A stretch of DNA of 64,000 nucleotides from Prorocentrum cordatum (GCA_963575745.1 CAUYUJ010001736.1:350628-414627); one strand, 5' to 3'; shown: positions 21,394 to 31,001, numbered from the stretch's first letter. Numbers and translations: made by a program. The notes: generated by a model not told the origin, from the letters alone.

Positions 21394-23476
21394 TTGGCTC
21401 GAGCGGCCCGCCGAAGCTTCGGCGGCCGCGCCCGAGGTCTTCTACATCGGCTCCCCGCGCGGCAGCGGCGCGGGCCATTCCGCCAGCTCGAGCGGTTCCT
21501 CGTGGGAGCTGATCGAGCGCGACGCCTTCGACGAGTGGCAGGCGCTGGACCTGCCGGAGGTCGAGCCGGAGAGCGTCTGCGAGACGGCGCGTCTCGGCTG
21601 TGGCTCGCTCGGGCTGCTGCTGTGGTCGCTCTTCGCTCTTGTGAGCGACCCGATCGTGGAGCAGGACGATTTCGAGAGTGACGTGGACGCCGTCGAGGCT
21701 CAGATGCCTGTGGAGCCATGGTCCCGGAGGTTCTACCGCCAGACAGCGACCGACGGGGTGGAGGTGCAGTTGGTGAGGCGGAAAAGTGGCAACGTTTGGG
21801 CCGTCATCACCCCAGACTTGAGTTTGGGCCTGGTGTGCATCACGGCGCGGACGACGCTGTTCACGGACCCGATCGCCGGGATTCGCTGGCGGCCGATGCC
21901 GCCGTTGAGTGCGGCCCAACGGGATGCCTACCTCAACCAGGCGGCGGAGGGGCTGCGCGCGTCGACGGTGCCCACGCTGCCCCTCTACCGTCCGGGGCGT
22001 GCCGGGCAACAGGCGATGGCCGTGAACGTGATCTATGCGTTGTTCAGCTCGGGGGCCTCATCTCTAAAGACTTCGAGGTGGTCGCTTCGGAGTCCGAAGC
22101 GGTTCCTGGGTGTGTTGGCCGCGTTGTTCGTGCTGTACGAGGCCCTCGTGATGCTGGGGGTGATCGAGTACATGAAGGAGGTGTGGGTGGCTTTCATCAG
22201 CTACATTTCCGCGGCCAAGGAGACGTTCGTGGAGAGCTCGGAGGCGGTGCAGGACTGGATGACCTACTTCGGGGAGTGGCGGGACTGGGCTCAGAAGCTC
22301 ATGCCGCTCCAGCGCTGGTTAGCGATGCTGGTGGCTCTCGTCCTCTTGACTGTGTGGGCAGCGCACGAATGGTCGGATACTGCGGAGCCAGGCGAGTCTT
22401 CGATTGGTTCCTCCTCGGCGTCGAGCGTGTATGTCGCGGCGCACTCTGGTGCTGTTGCTCAGCCGCCGTTGCCGCCGCCAGCTCAGCCTCCTGTTGTGGA
22501 CGCTTCGGCTTTGGCGGCCCAGCTGAGCGACCTCGCCGAGTCTCAGAAGGCCATGATGGAAGAGATCAGCGAGATCAGGACGGCGGAGCGGACTCGGGAG
22601 CTGCGTCGAGGCGTGCTCGAGGGTTCGGTGGAGTCACGAGGCCGATCCGAGTCCGAGGCCAACAAGCAGGTGATCGAGGGCATGATCGCGCGCTTGGACA
22701 AGTTCGAGGCGCGCCTGCAGGGGGAGGTGCCAGCCGACGCGAGCGTCGGGGAGAGGGTGGCCGCGACCGAGGGGGCCGCTGCTTCCTCTTCGGCTGGGGC
22801 GACGGCGGCCTCGCCTACCAAGGCGTCCGCGCCGAGCCTGATGGAGACCCCGGAGAAGCGTGCTGCTACGACCCCGCCGGAGGCTGTGGAGCTGGCCATC
22901 AAGCGGATGCGGTTCAAGGCCCAGTTGCCGCAGCAGGTGTTCTTGGAGCAGTTGGACGAGTACGAGGAGATCCCATCGGAAGAGTGGAACAGCCGCATGC
23001 CAGAGGGGCATCGGCAGAGGATTTCGGCGGAGGTGTTGTCGAAGATCTACTCGTCGGGGAAGACGGCAGAGGCGTGGTCGCGCGATTTCATTCGCGACCG
23101 CGGGCTGAGCGACTGCAACACGGCTCGGGAGATGATCGCGGACTTCGCGGCTGTGGACACGATGCTGATGACGGACCGCCAGAAGGGGTTCCTCAACCTG
23201 GTGAGCTTCGAGCGCCTGGTGCGCAAGGGCTATGCCATCGTGCGGGCCTACCGCAACGTGAACTGCCGCGACGACTGGAGTCGCCCCAAGGACGCGAAGA
23301 ACTGGAAGTCGAAGGTGGACTGGGAGGCGGCTCGACGTCTGGATCCTCGGCTCGCCGACGAGAGCGCGATCCGGGTGATGAGCGCCGAGGAGGAGGTGAA
23401 GAAGGCCATGGGTCGGGACGCGCAGCTGATGAAGGCGCGCAGCGACCTGGACGGGGGAGCGGTTGCCGCTCCGTGA
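21362..23476 (+). CDS. Retrotransposon ORF1 (Gag-position protein with membrane segments)
   Basis: The frame is open from 21281 to TGA at 23474-23476, about 700 residues with no in-frame ATG until codon 113 or so. In the A2 repeat the homologous frame starts at an ATG (28704), so the original start was probably ATG 21282, now out of frame. It shows hydrophobic segments near residues 78-91 (LGLLLWSLFALV), 247-265 (FLGVLAALFVLYEALVML) and 320-338 (WLAMLVALVLLTVWAA). A Pro/Ala linker, a Glu/Arg coiled-coil-like region (about 385-450) and a conserved-looking C-terminal part (SGKTAEAWSRDFIRDRGL, DTMLMTDRQKG) follow. There is no CCHC knuckle. By position it is the Gag equivalent, but membrane segments are unusual for Gag. 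Confidence 0.7.
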   Translation: MLYFAFSAQVLWLERPAEASAAAPEVFYIGSPRGSGAGHSASSSGSSWELIERDAFDEWQALDLPEVEPESVCETARLGCGSLGLLLWSLFALVSDPIVEQDDFESDVDAVEAQMPVEPWSRRFYRQTATDGVEVQLVRRKSGNVWAVITPDLSLGLVCITARTTLFTDPIAGIRWRPMPPLSAAQRDAYLNQAAEGLRASTVPTLPLYRPGRAGQQAMAVNVIYALFSSGASSLKTSRWSLRSPKRFLGVLAALFVLYEALVMLGVIEYMKEVWVAFISYISAAKETFVESSEAVQDWMTYFGEWRDWAQKLMPLQRWLAMLVALVLLTVWAAHEWSDTAEPGESSIGSSSASSVYVAAHSGAVAQPPLPPPAQPPVVDASALAAQLSDLAESQKAMMEEISEIRTAERTRELRRGVLEGSVESRGRSESEANKQVIEGMIARLDKFEARLQGEVPADASVGERVAATEGAAASSSAGATAASPTKASAPSLMETPEKRAATTPPEAVELAIKRMRFKAQLPQQVFLEQLDEYEEIPSEEWNSRMPEGHRQRISAEVLSKIYSSGKTAEAWSRDFIRDRGLSDCNTAREMIADFAAVDTMLMTDRQKGFLNLVSFERLVRKGYAIVRAYRNVNCRDDWSRPKDAKNWKSKVDWEAARRLDPRLADESAIRVMSAEEEVKKAMGRDAQLMKARSDLDGGAVAAP

Positions 23477-23653
23477 CTGCTAAGGAACTTCAATTGGGGT
23501 CTCTCGGTTTCGTGTCGGTCGGCCCTTGCAGCTGGCGCTCGAGCCGTTCTTGGCGTCGGCATCTTTTGGCAACTTTATCTTTTCCGCTGCGGCTGACGCT
23601 CATCATCATCGTCGGCTGCCACGCGAGCTATTGCACGCCGAATTGGGGCTTTC

Positions 23654-25217
23654 ATGTCTCGGCGGCGCGACATCCTGTCCGAGGTGGTGCTCTTCGCGCG
23701 CCCGGAGCGCCCGAGCTCGACGTCTCGTCGAGTGCTTGCGCGCTGGAAGGAGGAGGTGGAGACGCTCGGGAGGGCAAACCGCACGCTCTTGGCGCTGCGA
23801 CAACTCTACCGTGGGAGTCTGGACGACAGCCTGCTGGAACTGGCCGACTGCTGGGGCCAGGGGGTGATGCCCGACAACCTGGACGGGGACTTTTCTCGGC
23901 GAGTGCTCGGGGAGGTTCGTCGCCAGCAACCGCCGCCGACGACGCCCTGTCAAGGAGCCGCGATCCTGCGGCTGCGCCCTGCCGCCTCAGCGGCGGGCAA
24001 CCAGTCCCGGTCGACCTTCAAGCAAAGGTTGGCCGGACTTCGGAGGAGGAGTGCTGGCGGAAGTGTGCGGCTGCCGGACAGGGGCGATACGTTTCCCGCC
24101 CAGTGGGATCGAGTTGCTCTACCTCCCCCGGGGACCAGACCTGTGAATGCGAAGTCTGTGTCGCCTCGTGTGGCACAGAAGTTGGAGAGGTTCAAGGAGG
24201 AGATGTTGAAAGAGGATGGCGATGCCTGTGTGCAGGCCTGCGAGGTGCGCAACTACGTGGACCCGCACTTCCGAAAGAAGAAGGAGATGCTCCAGCTGGC
24301 GAGGAGGATGGCTCTGGCTGTGATGCTCTGCCGGACTGCCGAGAAGGTGGACGAGGTCGGGCTCTTCTGCGCGGTGAAGAAGGCCGAGCTGGCGAAGGAG
24401 GAGCCCGAGGTGACCCTGCGGCTGGTGTTCGACCAGAGGCGCTCCAACTCGCGGTGGCGAGCTCCGCCGTGGCGTGCCATGGGCGGTGTGAGCGCGATGT
24501 CTTTCCTGGACGGGTCGGAGGAGATGAAGGAGGACGGGGTGACCATGCGCTTCGGCACGGGCGACCTGCCCGACTTCTACTACACGCTGGAGCTGGGGGA
24601 GGATCTCGCGCCCTACTTCGTGCTGCCTGGCGTCTCTGGGGACGAGCTGGACGCGGTCTTGCCCGAGGCCTCTTTGCTGCCTGGGACTGGGTCCTACGTG
24701 GGGGTTAAGGTGGCCCTCATGGGCTTCTCGTGGGCGTGCTGGATAGCGCAGACCACCATGGAGGACATCTTCAACTCCGGGCCGCAGGCGGGATTACCAT
24801 CGCTGTCGGAGGGGCAGCGGCTCGCCGAAGGAGGTCCATTGCCCCATCTCAGCCGAGACCTGCCCGCGGCGCACTACGAGTACATCGACGACGTCGGGAT
24901 CATCGGGCTAGACTACCCCGCGGTCCCTGGCCAGGAGGAGGTCATGAAGGTGGAGGATATCTGGCTGGGCGCCAAGGAGCTGGCGATGGCGGCAGGCTTC
25001 CAGGTGCACAAGGACGCGTGCTCGACGAATGCTCGCATGATTGGTGGCGATTTCCAGGGCACTCGGCTGGCGCCGAACCAGGACAAGATGTGGCTCGCGG
25101 TCTTCGGCATCCAAGAGATCCTAGCCCGCAAGTGGGAGCTGCCCGACGCGATCGCGCGGATCGTGGGTATCTTGTCGTGGGGCTTTTTGATATGCAGGGG
25201 CGCCCTGAGTATTTTTT
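23654..25217 (+). CDS. Retrotransposon ORF2, reverse transcriptase part
   Basis: Starts at ATG 23654 after a 177-base spacer. A basic N-terminal region precedes the RT core: LRLVFDQRRSN (motif around 24418) carries the first catalytic Asp, and YEYIDDVGIIGLD (about 24880-24918) is the YxDD box with both Asp residues. It copies the element RNA into DNA, presumably in the nucleus or a particle. The frame ends functionally at a T7 run (25212-25218). Removing one T leads straight into the RNase H frame (SEVHAWCMEFRGG), so the polyprotein was originally continuous. Confidence 0.85.
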
Positions 25218-26060
25218 TCGGAGGTGCATGCGTGGTGCATGGAGTTTCGGGGAGGAGCTCGACGCGAGGTGCCGCTGGAGGTGCTGAGGGAGCTGGCGGC
25301 GGCAGCGGCGATCGCGCCCCTGATCTCGGTCGACCTGGCCACGCCCTGGGACCCCACCGTGATGATGTTCGACGCCAGCCTGTGCGGCGGGGCCATCATC
25401 TCCACCTCGGGCACGGTGGAGGAGCAGCGTCGCGAGGCTCGCTACGCTGTTCGAGGCGGCTGGACCGCGTGAGATGGTATATGCTCGTCCTGGGCTGCGG
25501 ACTCCTGGTGCGAGGGCGAGGCCTTCAGGCGCGTGGGAGACGACGTGGAGTTGGGGACGCGGGTGCGCGTGCCACCGGTGCACGCCTGCTGGGACGACAT
25601 CACCAGGTGGAAGGAGGTGGTGCGCTGGCGGTGGGAGGAGAAGGAGCACATCAACCTGCTGGAGATGCGCACAGGAGTCGCTGCGGCGAGGCATTCGGCG
25701 CGAAGTCGGGCGAGCTGGGGAAGACGGCACCTGCGGATCACGGACTCGATGGTGTGCCTCGGCGGCTTCAGCAAGGGCAGGTCCGCCAGTCGGCCGATCC
25801 TGATCTTGTGCAGAAGGATGGCCGCTCTCGACCTCGGGTGCGGGATGCGCGAGTACTGGCGCTGGGTGCCCTCCGACCGCAACCGCAGCGACGGCCCGAG
25901 CAGGGGTTTCCCCATCGGCCAGGCCCCGAAGGAGCGGAGGACGGACGAGCAGGTGCTGCCGGAGAAGGTGGCGCGGGAGATCGAGGCGCTGGCGGACGTG
26001 GCAGAGATGGACCCTTTCCAACCGCTCAGGATGGGGGTCTCGGTCCCGGTGAAGGTGCTG
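25218..26060 (+). CDS. Retrotransposon RNase H domain (frame-shifted, one stop)
   Basis: In the frame after the T7 run all four acidic RNase H positions are visible: MMFDASLCGGA (about 25366), HINLLEM (about 25648), RITDSM (about 25738) and SDGPSRG (about 25888). An in-frame TGA at 25470-25472 splits it after GGWTA, and reading continues in the same frame (SSWAADSWCEGEAF). The domain removes RNA from the RNA/DNA hybrid. It is continuous with the RT upstream and the methyltransferase-like domain downstream as one ORF2 polyprotein. Confidence 0.8.
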
Positions 26061-26914
26061 CGCTTCATGCACTTGTGCAGTGGGCACACTCGCGAGGGGG
26101 ACTTAGAGCACTGGCTTTTCCGGATCGCCGCCTCGAGGGGGCACCTGCTGATCTGCGCCAACGTGGACATCGGCTTCGGGGCACAGTTCGACCTGACGGA
26201 CGAGGTCAACGTCAGGAAGCTGGAGTTGCTGGCCGAGGCGGAGACCGACGGCGGACACTCGGGGCCCTCGTGTGCGACTTGGTCCAGGGTGCGCTTCCAG
26301 CCCGGAGGGCCGCCTCCGCTCCGTCTTCGACATCAGCTGTGGGGCCGGCCAGGCCTTCGAGGAAACGACCTGAAGAAAGTTCGACTCGGGAGCACCCAGC
26401 TGCTGAGCAGTCTGAAGGTCTTGAGACCAATTGGGCGCAAGGGGGGCTCGGTGTCGCTCGAGCACCCAGCCGACCCGGGCTGCGCCCCGTTCCCGTCCAT
26501 CTTCATCACGGAGGAGGTGCTGCAGTGGGAGGCCGAGCTGGACGCATACAGGGTGACCTTTCATCAGTGCATGTGGGGCTGTGCCGCACTCAAGCTGACC
26601 ACGCTAACTGGTACGGCGGCGGGCATGGAGCGATTCATCAGGACTTGCACCCACGAGAAGCACGTGGCGAGCCTTGTGGAAAGGACGCGACCGGTCGTTT
26701 CCGCACGAGGGTGGCCCAGGCGTACTCGTCGGAGTTCTGCCGGATGCTGGCGGAGTGCCACGTGGACGCCATGCTGAATATGCAGGAGCGCAGGGAGGCC
26801 GAGCTGACCGAGAGGGCCGTGGAGCAGCTGATAGCAGAGACTCTGGAGCGCAGGCGCCGGGACCATTCATCAGTGGATATCTTGCCGACGGCCTTCCTCG
26901 AAGCGTCAGGATAA
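26061..26914 (+). CDS. Retrotransposon methyltransferase-like domain and ORF2 C terminus
   Basis: After RNase H comes RFMHLCSGHTREGDLEHWL, which fits the glycine-containing SAM-binding motif of Rossmann-type DNA methyltransferases. GPSCATWSRVR (about 26262) resembles the Pro-Cys active-site motif IV of cytosine-5 enzymes, with Ser in the place of Pro just before the Cys, and SLEHPADP (about 26455) sits where motif VI is expected (EHP rather than ENV). No Dam-type DPPY motif is seen. The frame is lost near 26677-26681 (one base missing) and resumes with GKDATGRFRTRVAQ to TAA at 26912-26914. Other DIRS elements carry Dam-like adenine methylases, so a cytosine-type domain is notable. Enzyme activity is inferred only. 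Confidence 0.65.
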
Positions 26915-26956
26915 GTGAAGCGCCCGAATGGCCAGAGGTGATCGTCGCACCTGCTG

Positions 26957-28351
26957 TTGCTCGGATGGCCGCCAGAAAATAACGACCCCTTTCAGTCGAA
27001 AAGGGTCGTTTTCAGGGCTCGCACTTCGGGCTCGGGAACTTCGAGCGCGCGTGCCTCTATGACCTTGGCTTCCACCCGGTCTTCGCTGAGGCAATCCTCT
27101 TCTGGTCGGTGTTCGTGTTGGGTGGGCCTGGTGATCTGGGCTGTGACGCCGACCCGGGCGAGGGCGGCACCCGAGGAGAGGCTGCGCCATCACGCTCAGC
27201 ACCGCAAGATGGGCAGCACCCACCGCGGGAACGAGGCGGAGCGTTCGTCATCATGGGGGGCTACGCCGAGAAGCAGGACTACGGCTGGATTGGCGTTGCT
27301 CCCGTTCTCGGTCTCCATCGAGACCGCGCTGGGCTGCTACGTGCCGAATGTGCGGCGCTTCCTGGAATTCGCCCTGGAGTGGAACCTGCCTATGATGAGC
27401 CGCGAGGAGATCGACGACTCGGTCCTCTGCTACCTGGGCCGGCTCGTGGAAGACGAGGAGGTGGGTCCACACCGAGGCGACTTCGTGGTGCATGGCATGG
27501 CGTACGTGTGGCCAGAGCTGTCTACAGGGCTGCCGAGGTCGAACCGAGCGCTGCGAGCTTGGCATCGATTGCACGTGGCCGGAGAAGGCGGACCTCAGCC
27601 GCTGGAGTTGTGGGCCGTGTTGGACGAGGCTATGAGGTTAGCCGGTAACGTGGAGGCGGCCGACGCGGCGGAGCTCGCGCTGGGCGCCTACCTGAGATCC
27701 GCCGAGCTCTTCGCCTTGCGCGCCTCGGACATCGTCGTCGACACGGACGCGCAGGGCGAGCAGGTGGTGGCGCTGCGGCTCGGAGTCGCCGAGCGGGCCG
27801 AGCGCGCGAAGACGGGCGTGAGGCAGGGCGCGCTGGTCGATCGCAAGCACGTTGCCGAGATGCTCGTCCGGAGGAAGTCGGTCAAGCAGCCTGCTGACCG
27901 AGTGTTCGCCTGCTCGGTTGACGCCTACCGCCGGGCGCTGCGGCGGGCCTGCGAGGACATCGGAGCGCCGACGTTCCCGCCGCACGCGGCCAGGCACTCG
28001 GGCCCCAGTCGCGACGCGGCCGAGGGCTACAGGACGGCGTGGGCCATTTAGCGTCGTGGGCGCTGGGCCTCGGAGAAGAGCGCGCTGAGGTACATGACGA
28101 CGCGCGCGTTGGCCGCCGCGCGAGCAGCCCTACCGCCAGAGCTGCTGCAGCGTGGAGCCGGTCTGTTGCAGAAGAAAGTCGCGCGCCCGGAAAAGGCGCG
28201 AGAACGAGCCCGGACAATGCGCAGACATGTATTTCTATTCAATCGATTATTTTCCAGAGTTGCGGTTGTGAGCTCCAATGGCGGCTTGAACCGTGGCGCC
28301 AGTCGCCCACCCACCCGGACCCGGGCGCCTACGACAAGCCAGGCGCTCTAG
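26957..28351 (+). CDS. Tyrosine recombinase (retrotransposon ORF3), with a premature TAG
   Basis: The frame is open from 26957 (first ATG at 27058) to TAG at 28049-28051, and again in the same frame to 28351. An N-terminal SAM-like DNA-binding part (SIETALGCYVPNVRRFLEFALEW) is followed by the catalytic domain: YLRSAELFALRASDI with the first Arg (about 27692), a Lys region (AKTGVRQGALVDRKHV), HAARHSGPSRD with the His/Arg box (about 27982), and after the TAG GRWASEKSALRYM with the Tyr nucleophile (about 28091). The TAG sits between box II and the Tyr, so the product as read would be inactive unless read through. It would integrate the circular DNA copy by strand exchange. Confidence 0.85.
26981..27010 (+). 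promoter_or_regulatory. Internal copy of the A-repeat hairpin, upstream of the recombinase ORF
   Basis: AACGACCCCTTTC and GAAAAGGGTCGTT form 13-base arms (one mismatch) around an AGTC loop. GGCCGCCAGAAAA precedes it as in A1 and A2. It lies between the end of ORF2 (26914) and the recombinase ORF. Confidence 0.65.
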
Positions 28352-28369
28352 CAGTTGCAGCGGTGAAGT

Positions 28370-28560
28370 GGGACATTCGTTGTTGCAGGCTGCCTCTGAC
28401 TTGTGAGATATCGAGTTTGAGCCTGCCCTGACCAGTGCCAGCCGCCGCGTCGGCGGCTTCATGTTCACGTGTGAGGTGGAAATGAAATTTGCCCAGTGGC
28501 TGGCCCCACCTTGCCCGCCGCCCCCCGCTCGGGTGAGAGTTAAGACTTGGAACCTCTAAA
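28370..28560. repeat. Split direct repeat B1
   Basis: 191 bases matching B2 (28889-29079) with a handful of substitutions. It starts GGGACATT and ends CCTCTAAA, directly abutting A2. Confidence 0.92.
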
Positions 28561-28819
28561 TGTGTGTTGTCCCAGACAGTGAAGTTTTCGGGCCTTTGTC
28601 TCCTCACCCTTCCCCCCTCCCCGCCTTCAACAGTTGGCGGGTTGGGAGGAGCGGGGGCGCCGGGGCTTTTTTCACTGCAAGGTGGGGCCGTCCCAAAGAT
28701 AACATGATTTTCTGGCGCGCTCGTGTGATTTTAGGCCGCCAGAAAAAAAAAACGGCCCTTTTCAGTCGAAAAGGGTCGTTTTCCGACTTGTTATATTTTG
28801 CGTTCTCCGCTCAAGTTCT
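28561..28819. repeat. Split direct repeat A2
   Basis: 259 bases matching A1. Here the ATG at 28704 is in frame with the ORF1-type reading LLYFAFSAQ, unlike A1. Ten A precede the hairpin at 28751-28780. A 69-base pyrimidine-rich spacer (28820-28888) separates it from B2. Confidence 0.92.
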
Positions 28820-28888
28820 CCCTCCCGCCCTTCCCCTTTCGCTCTCTTCCGCTCTCCCCGCTCACTTTAACCTCAACCCTGGTCTGTG

Positions 28889-29079
28889 GGGACATTGGTT
28901 GTTGCAGGCTGCCTCTGACTTGTGAGATATCGAGTTTGAGCCTGCCCTGATCAGTGCCAGCCACCGCGTCGGCGGCTTCATGTTCACGTGTGAGGTGGAA
29001 GTGAAATTTGCCCAGTGGCTGGCGCCACCTTGCCCGCCGCCCCCCGCTCGGGTGAGAGTTAAGACTTGGAGCCTCTAAA
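28889..29079. repeat. Split direct repeat B2 (3' terminus)
   Basis: Second copy of B. It ends CCTCTAAA next to ACGTAGATGTA of the flanking microsatellite. Confidence 0.92.
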
Positions 29080-29345
29080 ACGTAGATGTATCTGCATTTG
29101 TGTATGTATTTACACATGGGCATGCATATGTATTTGTATACGTATACGTGTATATATATATATGTAGATGTAAATGTAGATGTAAATGAATATGTACAGC
29201 TATATTTACATGTATGTCATATGTAGATGTAGATGTAGATGTAGATGCATATGGAAATGTATATGTATATGCAGACGTATATGTATATGTCGATGTGTGT
29301 GTATATTTATATATATATATACATACAGAGAGAGAGAGAGATGTA
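29080..29345. repeat. TATGTA/GTAGAT microsatellite, right flank of the retrotransposon
   Basis: Continuation of the repeat seen at 20670-21138, including (TA)n and GTAGAT runs and a GA run at about 29327-29340. Confidence 0.85.
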
Positions 29346-29359
29346 GATATCCCCGTGCA

Positions 29360-29937
29360 CGAGGCCCGGGCGACCGGGGCCGCGACCACGACAGGGCATG
29401 GGAGGACCAGGGTTCCCCAGTCCGCTCCCAGAGCACCCCGGAGCGGCCCTGGAGCTCCCAGACTGTCCCAGAGAGCTCCCAGAAGCCCTCGGGGACTTCG
29501 AAAAGCCCTTCCAAGACAGCCCAGCTAGCCTTAACGTGGTCCAGGATGGGTTCGAGACCGCAAATACACAGCCCAAGAGGCCTCCAAGAGGCCTCAAGAG
29601 AGCTCCGAGAAGCATCCCGAGAGCCCGAAGAGGCTCAAATCCTTGATTTCCGTTGGTTTTTGAAATGTTTTTCGGTGTCTCGCGTTTTCGACCTCCCGGC
29701 GCTCTACGACAGCCGACGACGCCCCCAAACCGCCGAAAAGACCTCCAACAGAGCACCAAGATTGCCCAAGGGAGCCCGAAAATTGCCTGGGACGAGCCTC
29801 AGACGGCCCAAGAGAGCCCCAGGACAGGCCCATGCTGGGCCCCACAGCGGGAGCGGGAGGCCCCAAGGCAGCCCTGACGGCCCGAACGTGGCCCCAGACG
29901 GGCCCAACACGGCCAATACACAGCCCAAGAGCCCTCC
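29360..29937. repeat. CAAGAGGCCC repeat field with a T-rich cassette
   Basis: Units such as CCCAAGAGGCC recur every 10-11 bases. A T-rich cassette with TTTTTGAAATGTTTTTCGG and CTCGCGTTTTCG lies at about 29640-29705. Confidence 0.8.
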
Positions 29938-29939
29938 GA

Positions 29940-30200
29940 AATGTATGTATGTATGTATGTATGTATGTATGTATGTATGTGCATGTATGTATGTATGTAT
30001 GTATGTATGTATGTATGTATGTATGTATGTATGTATGTATGTATGTATGTGTGTGTATGTATGTATGTATGTATGTATGTATGTATGTATGTATGTATGT
30101 ATGTATGTATGTATGTATGTATGTATGTGTGTATGTATGTATGTATGTATGCATGTATGTTTGTGTGTGTATGTATGTGTGTATGCATGTATGTATACAT
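29940..30200. repeat. (ATGT)n tetranucleotide microsatellite
   Basis: About 65 mostly perfect TATG units with rare G or T variants. It is open in several frames, and those ORFs are not genes. Confidence 0.97.
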
Positions 30201-30339
30201 GAACATATATATATACACCTTTTTACATACATATACACATACATACACATACACACACATATTTATATATGCTGTGTTGGCTTATGTATGCATAATATTT
30301 AGTACATATACATATACGTATAATGGGTAGGGGGGTCCC

Positions 30340-30979
30340 GGGCCCTCCGAAGTGCACTGATTTTTCGTCTGACCGTTTCGGGCCCAGCGGGGGGCGCCAA
30401 AAAACGTCAAAAGGGGCCGAGAGACGTCCAAGAGGGCGCCTTGATGGCCCACGACCGGTCCGAGAGAGCCCAAGACCGCAAAAGAGCGTTCCAAAATTGG
30501 TCCAACATGGCTTTGAAGACAGCCCAAGAGAGCTTCAAGATGGCCAAGATGCCCTCAAAAGTGCTCCCACGAGGCACTCAGGAGGCGAAGCAAGTAGGTT
30601 TCCTCAATGGTTTTTGAAGGTTGTTCGTGTTCTCGCTGTTTCGTGCTTCCAACGGTTCAAGACAGCCCATGAGGCCCCAGAAACCAGCTCAAGACGGCCC
30701 AAGAGGCACCCAAAGAGGGCGCCACGACGGCGCAATAGAGAGAGCCCCCAAGATGGCCCAAAAAGTGCCCCAAGGCGGCCCTAGAGGCGCCCAAGATCGC
30801 CTCAAGAGGGCCCCAAGAGGGGCTCAAGAGGGGGAACACGAACCGACAATTCGAGCCTTCCGCCCCAGTAGGCCTCCAGGAGGCCCCAAGAGACCCCAAG
30901 AGAGCCCAAGAGGCCCCCTAGAGGCCTCCTAGAGGCTCCACGAGGCCCCACAGGAGCCCCCAAAGACGCCCCACGAGCA
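30340..30979. repeat. CAAGAGGCCC repeat field
   Basis: Same family. The T-rich cassette (GGTTTTTGAAGGTTGTTCG) is at about 30608-30650. The spliced-leader copy begins directly at its right edge. Confidence 0.8.
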
Positions 30980-31001
30980 TCCGTAGCCATTTTGGCTCAA
31001 G
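30980..31001 (+). ncRNA. Dinoflagellate spliced-leader (DinoSL) sequence
   Basis: T followed by CCGTAGCCATTTTGGCTCAA and G matches the conserved 22-nt dinoflagellate spliced leader at every position. GT follows immediately (GTGGATCTG), as expected for the donor of an SL RNA gene, and GCGCGCAAGCGC just downstream can fold. The leader is donated to the 5' ends of nuclear mRNAs by trans-splicing. An alternative is a relic left by reinsertion of a trans-spliced cDNA. There is no clear tandem repeat or 5S gene beside it, so its transcription is unproven. Confidence 0.75.

Larger units (their letters stand above)
21139..29079 (+). mobile_element. DIRS-order (tyrosine-recombinase) retrotransposon with split direct repeats
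   Basis: The 7941-bp element is arranged A1 (21139-21393), ORFs, B1 (28370-28560), A2 (28561-28819), B2 (28889-29079). This is the A1-ORF-B1-A2-B2 plan of PAT/Ngaro-like elements. Coding order is ORF1, reverse transcriptase, RNase H, methyltransferase-like domain, tyrosine recombinase, and there is no DDE integrase or protease. Both flanks are the same TATGTA-type repeat with no obvious target duplication, as expected for recombinase-mediated insertion. Lesions are few: one base too many in a T7 run (25212-25218), TGA at 25470, one base missing near 26680, TAG at 28049, and an A-tract change near 21321. It is a recent, near-intact copy, probably not active as read. Confidence 0.88.

Noticed and set aside
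25205-25225. Programmed -1 ribosomal frameshift at the T7 run between RT and RNase H
   Set aside because: Joining the frames requires skipping one base (+1), not slipping back one; a homopolymer length error or mutation is simpler.
29545-29570. GGTTCGAGACC resembling a tRNA box B
   Set aside because: No box A at a suitable distance and no acceptor stem; it lies in a CAAGAG repeat.
29940-30330. Long Met-Tyr-Val-Cys ORFs
   Set aside because: By-products of the ATGT tetranucleotide repeat.
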